The position numbers and the translations under genes are program-made. 64,000 nt of DNA from a gamma proteobacterium HTCC2207 (GTDB lineage: Bacteria > Pseudomonadota > Gammaproteobacteria > Pseudomonadales > Porticoccaceae), in assembly GCA_905182265.1 (NCBI GenBank), contig CAJJAO010000009.1, forward strand, positions 39,058 to 103,057. The letters are read 5' to 3'. Of this stretch, positions 62,923 to 64,000 are shown one piece after another. The notes beneath the pieces were generated by a model. The model ran no database searches, was not told the DNA's origin, and saw only the letters and a program-made list of their open reading frames with translations. Positions within the stretch are counted from its first letter, which is position 1. Each line of letters starts with the position of its first letter.

Positions 62923-64000
62923 TTATCCCGACTTGATGTCTTTAAAGGGAATGTCGCGGCTGACATCCATCGATTTTGGTAAACCCAACACTCGCTCCGC
63001 AATAATATTTCTCTGAATTTGATCGGTGCCGCCACCAATAGAATTCATATAGGCTTTCGCCCCATCAAAATTCGCATTCAGTGCATCTTCTGTTTCATTA
63101 AATAGCACCTGAGGGCCAAGGATCTTTGCGGAAATACGTGCCTCCCCATGCTGTATACGGGACATAGCAAGCTTGCCCAAAGAACTCAGTGAAGACGCAC
63201 CATTTTTCATCATCTCCTCTTTGGCTCTCAGCATATTAAGGGCATTCAACTGTCGATAAGCCAACGCCTGAGAAATATCTTGCCTCAGAACAGGGTCTTG
63301 TAATGCGCCATGCTTGTGCGCCAGTTGCAGCAGTGCCGGCGCTTTTCCTGCCGCAGCACCGCCCAATCTAGCCGTAATACCCTGGCCCATAATTAACCGT
63401 TCAGAGGCAATGGCAGTCTGGAAAGACTTCCAGCCTTGGTTATATTCACCAATAATAAAGCGCGCAGAAACTCGGGCCTCAGTAATAAATACTTCATTAA
63501 ATTCAGACTCACCGGTAATCTGATTAATGGGACGTACTTCAACGCCCGCTTGCTTCATGGGAAAGATAAAAAAGGTAATGCCCTGATGTTTCGCTGCATC
63601 CATATCGGTGCGCGTTAGCAACATCCCATACTCAGCTTCTACGGCATTTGAGGTCCAGACTTTCTGCCCAGTTACCACAAACTCATCACCATCTTTTACA
63701 GCTCTTGTACGAACACCGGCAAGATCTGAACCTGCCCCTGGTTCGGAATAAAGTAGGCAGCAAATGGGCCCCGTAAGAAGCTCATAGAGTAATTCTGTTT
63801 TTAAAGCATCGCTACCTAGCTTAAAGATTGTAATGGCACCCAAATGGTATCGATCGCGACCCCAGCCCTTGGCACCGCGAGCTTGAAAGGCGTTTTCAAT
63901 AACACGGGCTTCTTTCGAAGAAAGGCCAAGACCATGCCATTTTACCGGCCATGTTGGCGTGGCATATCCCGCATCCACCACTTTTGCTAACCACGTTTTA
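62923..64000 (-). CDS. acyl-CoA dehydrogenase, 5' part beyond the right edge
   Basis: About 358 codons are visible; the frame stays open to the window edge (upstream KTWLAK precedes VVDAGYATP), so the true start lies outside. Motifs: LYSEPGAGSDLAGVRTRAV, GQKVWTSNA, and the C-terminal GGTDQIQRNIIAERVLGLP. Residues RGAKGWGRDRYHLGAITIF belong to the N-terminal helical domain. It catalyses FAD-dependent acyl-CoA desaturation. It is followed after 3 bp by the lipase gene and then the SDR gene, a probable fatty-acid oxidation operon. Confidence 0.94.
   Translation of the reverse strand, partial: KTWLAKVVDAGYATPTWPVKWHGLGLSSKEARVIENAFQARGAKGWGRDRYHLGAITIFKLGSDALKTELLYELLTGPICCLLYSEPGAGSDLAGVRTRAVKDGDEFVVTGQKVWTSNAVEAEYGMLLTRTDMDAAKHQGITFFIFPMKQAGVEVRPINQITGESEFNEVFITEARVSARFIIGEYNQGWKSFQTAIASERLIMGQGITARLGGAAAGKAPALLQLAHKHGALQDPVLRQDISQALAYRQLNALNMLRAKEEMMKNGASSLSSLGKLAMSRIQHGEARISAKILGPQVLFNETEDALNANFDGAKAYMNSIGGGTDQIQRNIIAERVLGLPKSMDVSRDIPFKDIKSG

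Overview
This 64 kb window is an ordinary chromosomal segment of a free-living, probably marine gammaproteobacterium. Gene content points to the Cellvibrionales/SAR92-like area: cmoA/cmoB, slyX, slyD, ttcA, bolA and a TatD of the enterobacterial type place it in Gammaproteobacteria. A Na+-pumping oxaloacetate decarboxylase (oadGAB), an AlkB alkane hydroxylase, a large TonB-dependent receptor, an exo-glucanase-like GH3 lipoprotein and PutP suit a marine heterotroph. The taxonomic placement is inference; no rRNA is present. I see no prophage, insertion sequence, CRISPR array or integrase.

Layout. 1-6.8 kb: 5' part of topA, a small membrane-anchored protein, a universal stress protein, lytic transglycosylase slt, tatD, then a MOSC protein and a PhnZ-like HD protein. 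7-14.7 kb: accessory carbohydrate block with a GH3 lipoprotein, a LytTR response regulator with its LytS-type kinase, a methyltransferase, and a lipoprotein made of three 162-residue repeats. 14.8-18.5 kb: oadG-oadA-oadB-bolA, all on the minus strand. 18.7-31.8 kb: argS, a CPA2 antiporter, a macro-domain protein, putP, ttcA, a DUF547 protein, bioA, a lipocalin coupled to a DUF1295 reductase, an Smr protein, slyD, a TauE-type exporter and a diguanylate cyclase. 31.8-46 kb: nitroreductase, acyl-CoA dehydrogenase plus MaoC-type protein with a divergent AraC regulator, an M16 peptidase, cmoA, an aldehyde dehydrogenase, slyX, cmoB, a hotdog-like protein, and ald with a divergent lrp. 46-64 kb: tRNA-Arg(ACG), a DUF1244 protein, cysK, a CIA30 protein, a TIGR03643 protein, an unrecognised two-gene membrane/GAF cassette, alkB, a TonB receptor, kbl-tdh with a divergent XRE-cupin regulator, ppk2, an alpha/beta hydrolase, an H-NOX gene with a premature stop, and an acyl-CoA dehydrogenase/lipase/SDR cluster running off the right end.

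How the genes fit together. Amino-acid catabolism recurs (ald with lrp, tdh-kbl with its regulator, putP), as do fatty-acid and alkane oxidation (alkB, two acyl-CoA dehydrogenases, MaoC, SDR, aldehyde dehydrogenase) and polysaccharide use (GH3, two-component system, repeat lipoprotein). oadGAB would couple oxaloacetate decarboxylation to Na+ export, and PutP would use that Na+ gradient.

The most unusual features are these. (1) Many short degenerate tandem arrays, mostly with 14-16 bp units, lie between genes, over start or stop codons, and (at exactly 15 bp) in frame inside secretion-signal or linker regions. (2) The H-NOX gene has a single in-frame TAA before a conserved-looking 25-codon C-terminal tail. 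(3) A macro-domain protein has lost the canonical NAAN/GGGGVDGAI loop. (4) A small-protein/2TM-GAF cassette could not be assigned to any family. (5) Several clean palindromic operator candidates lie in front of accessory genes.
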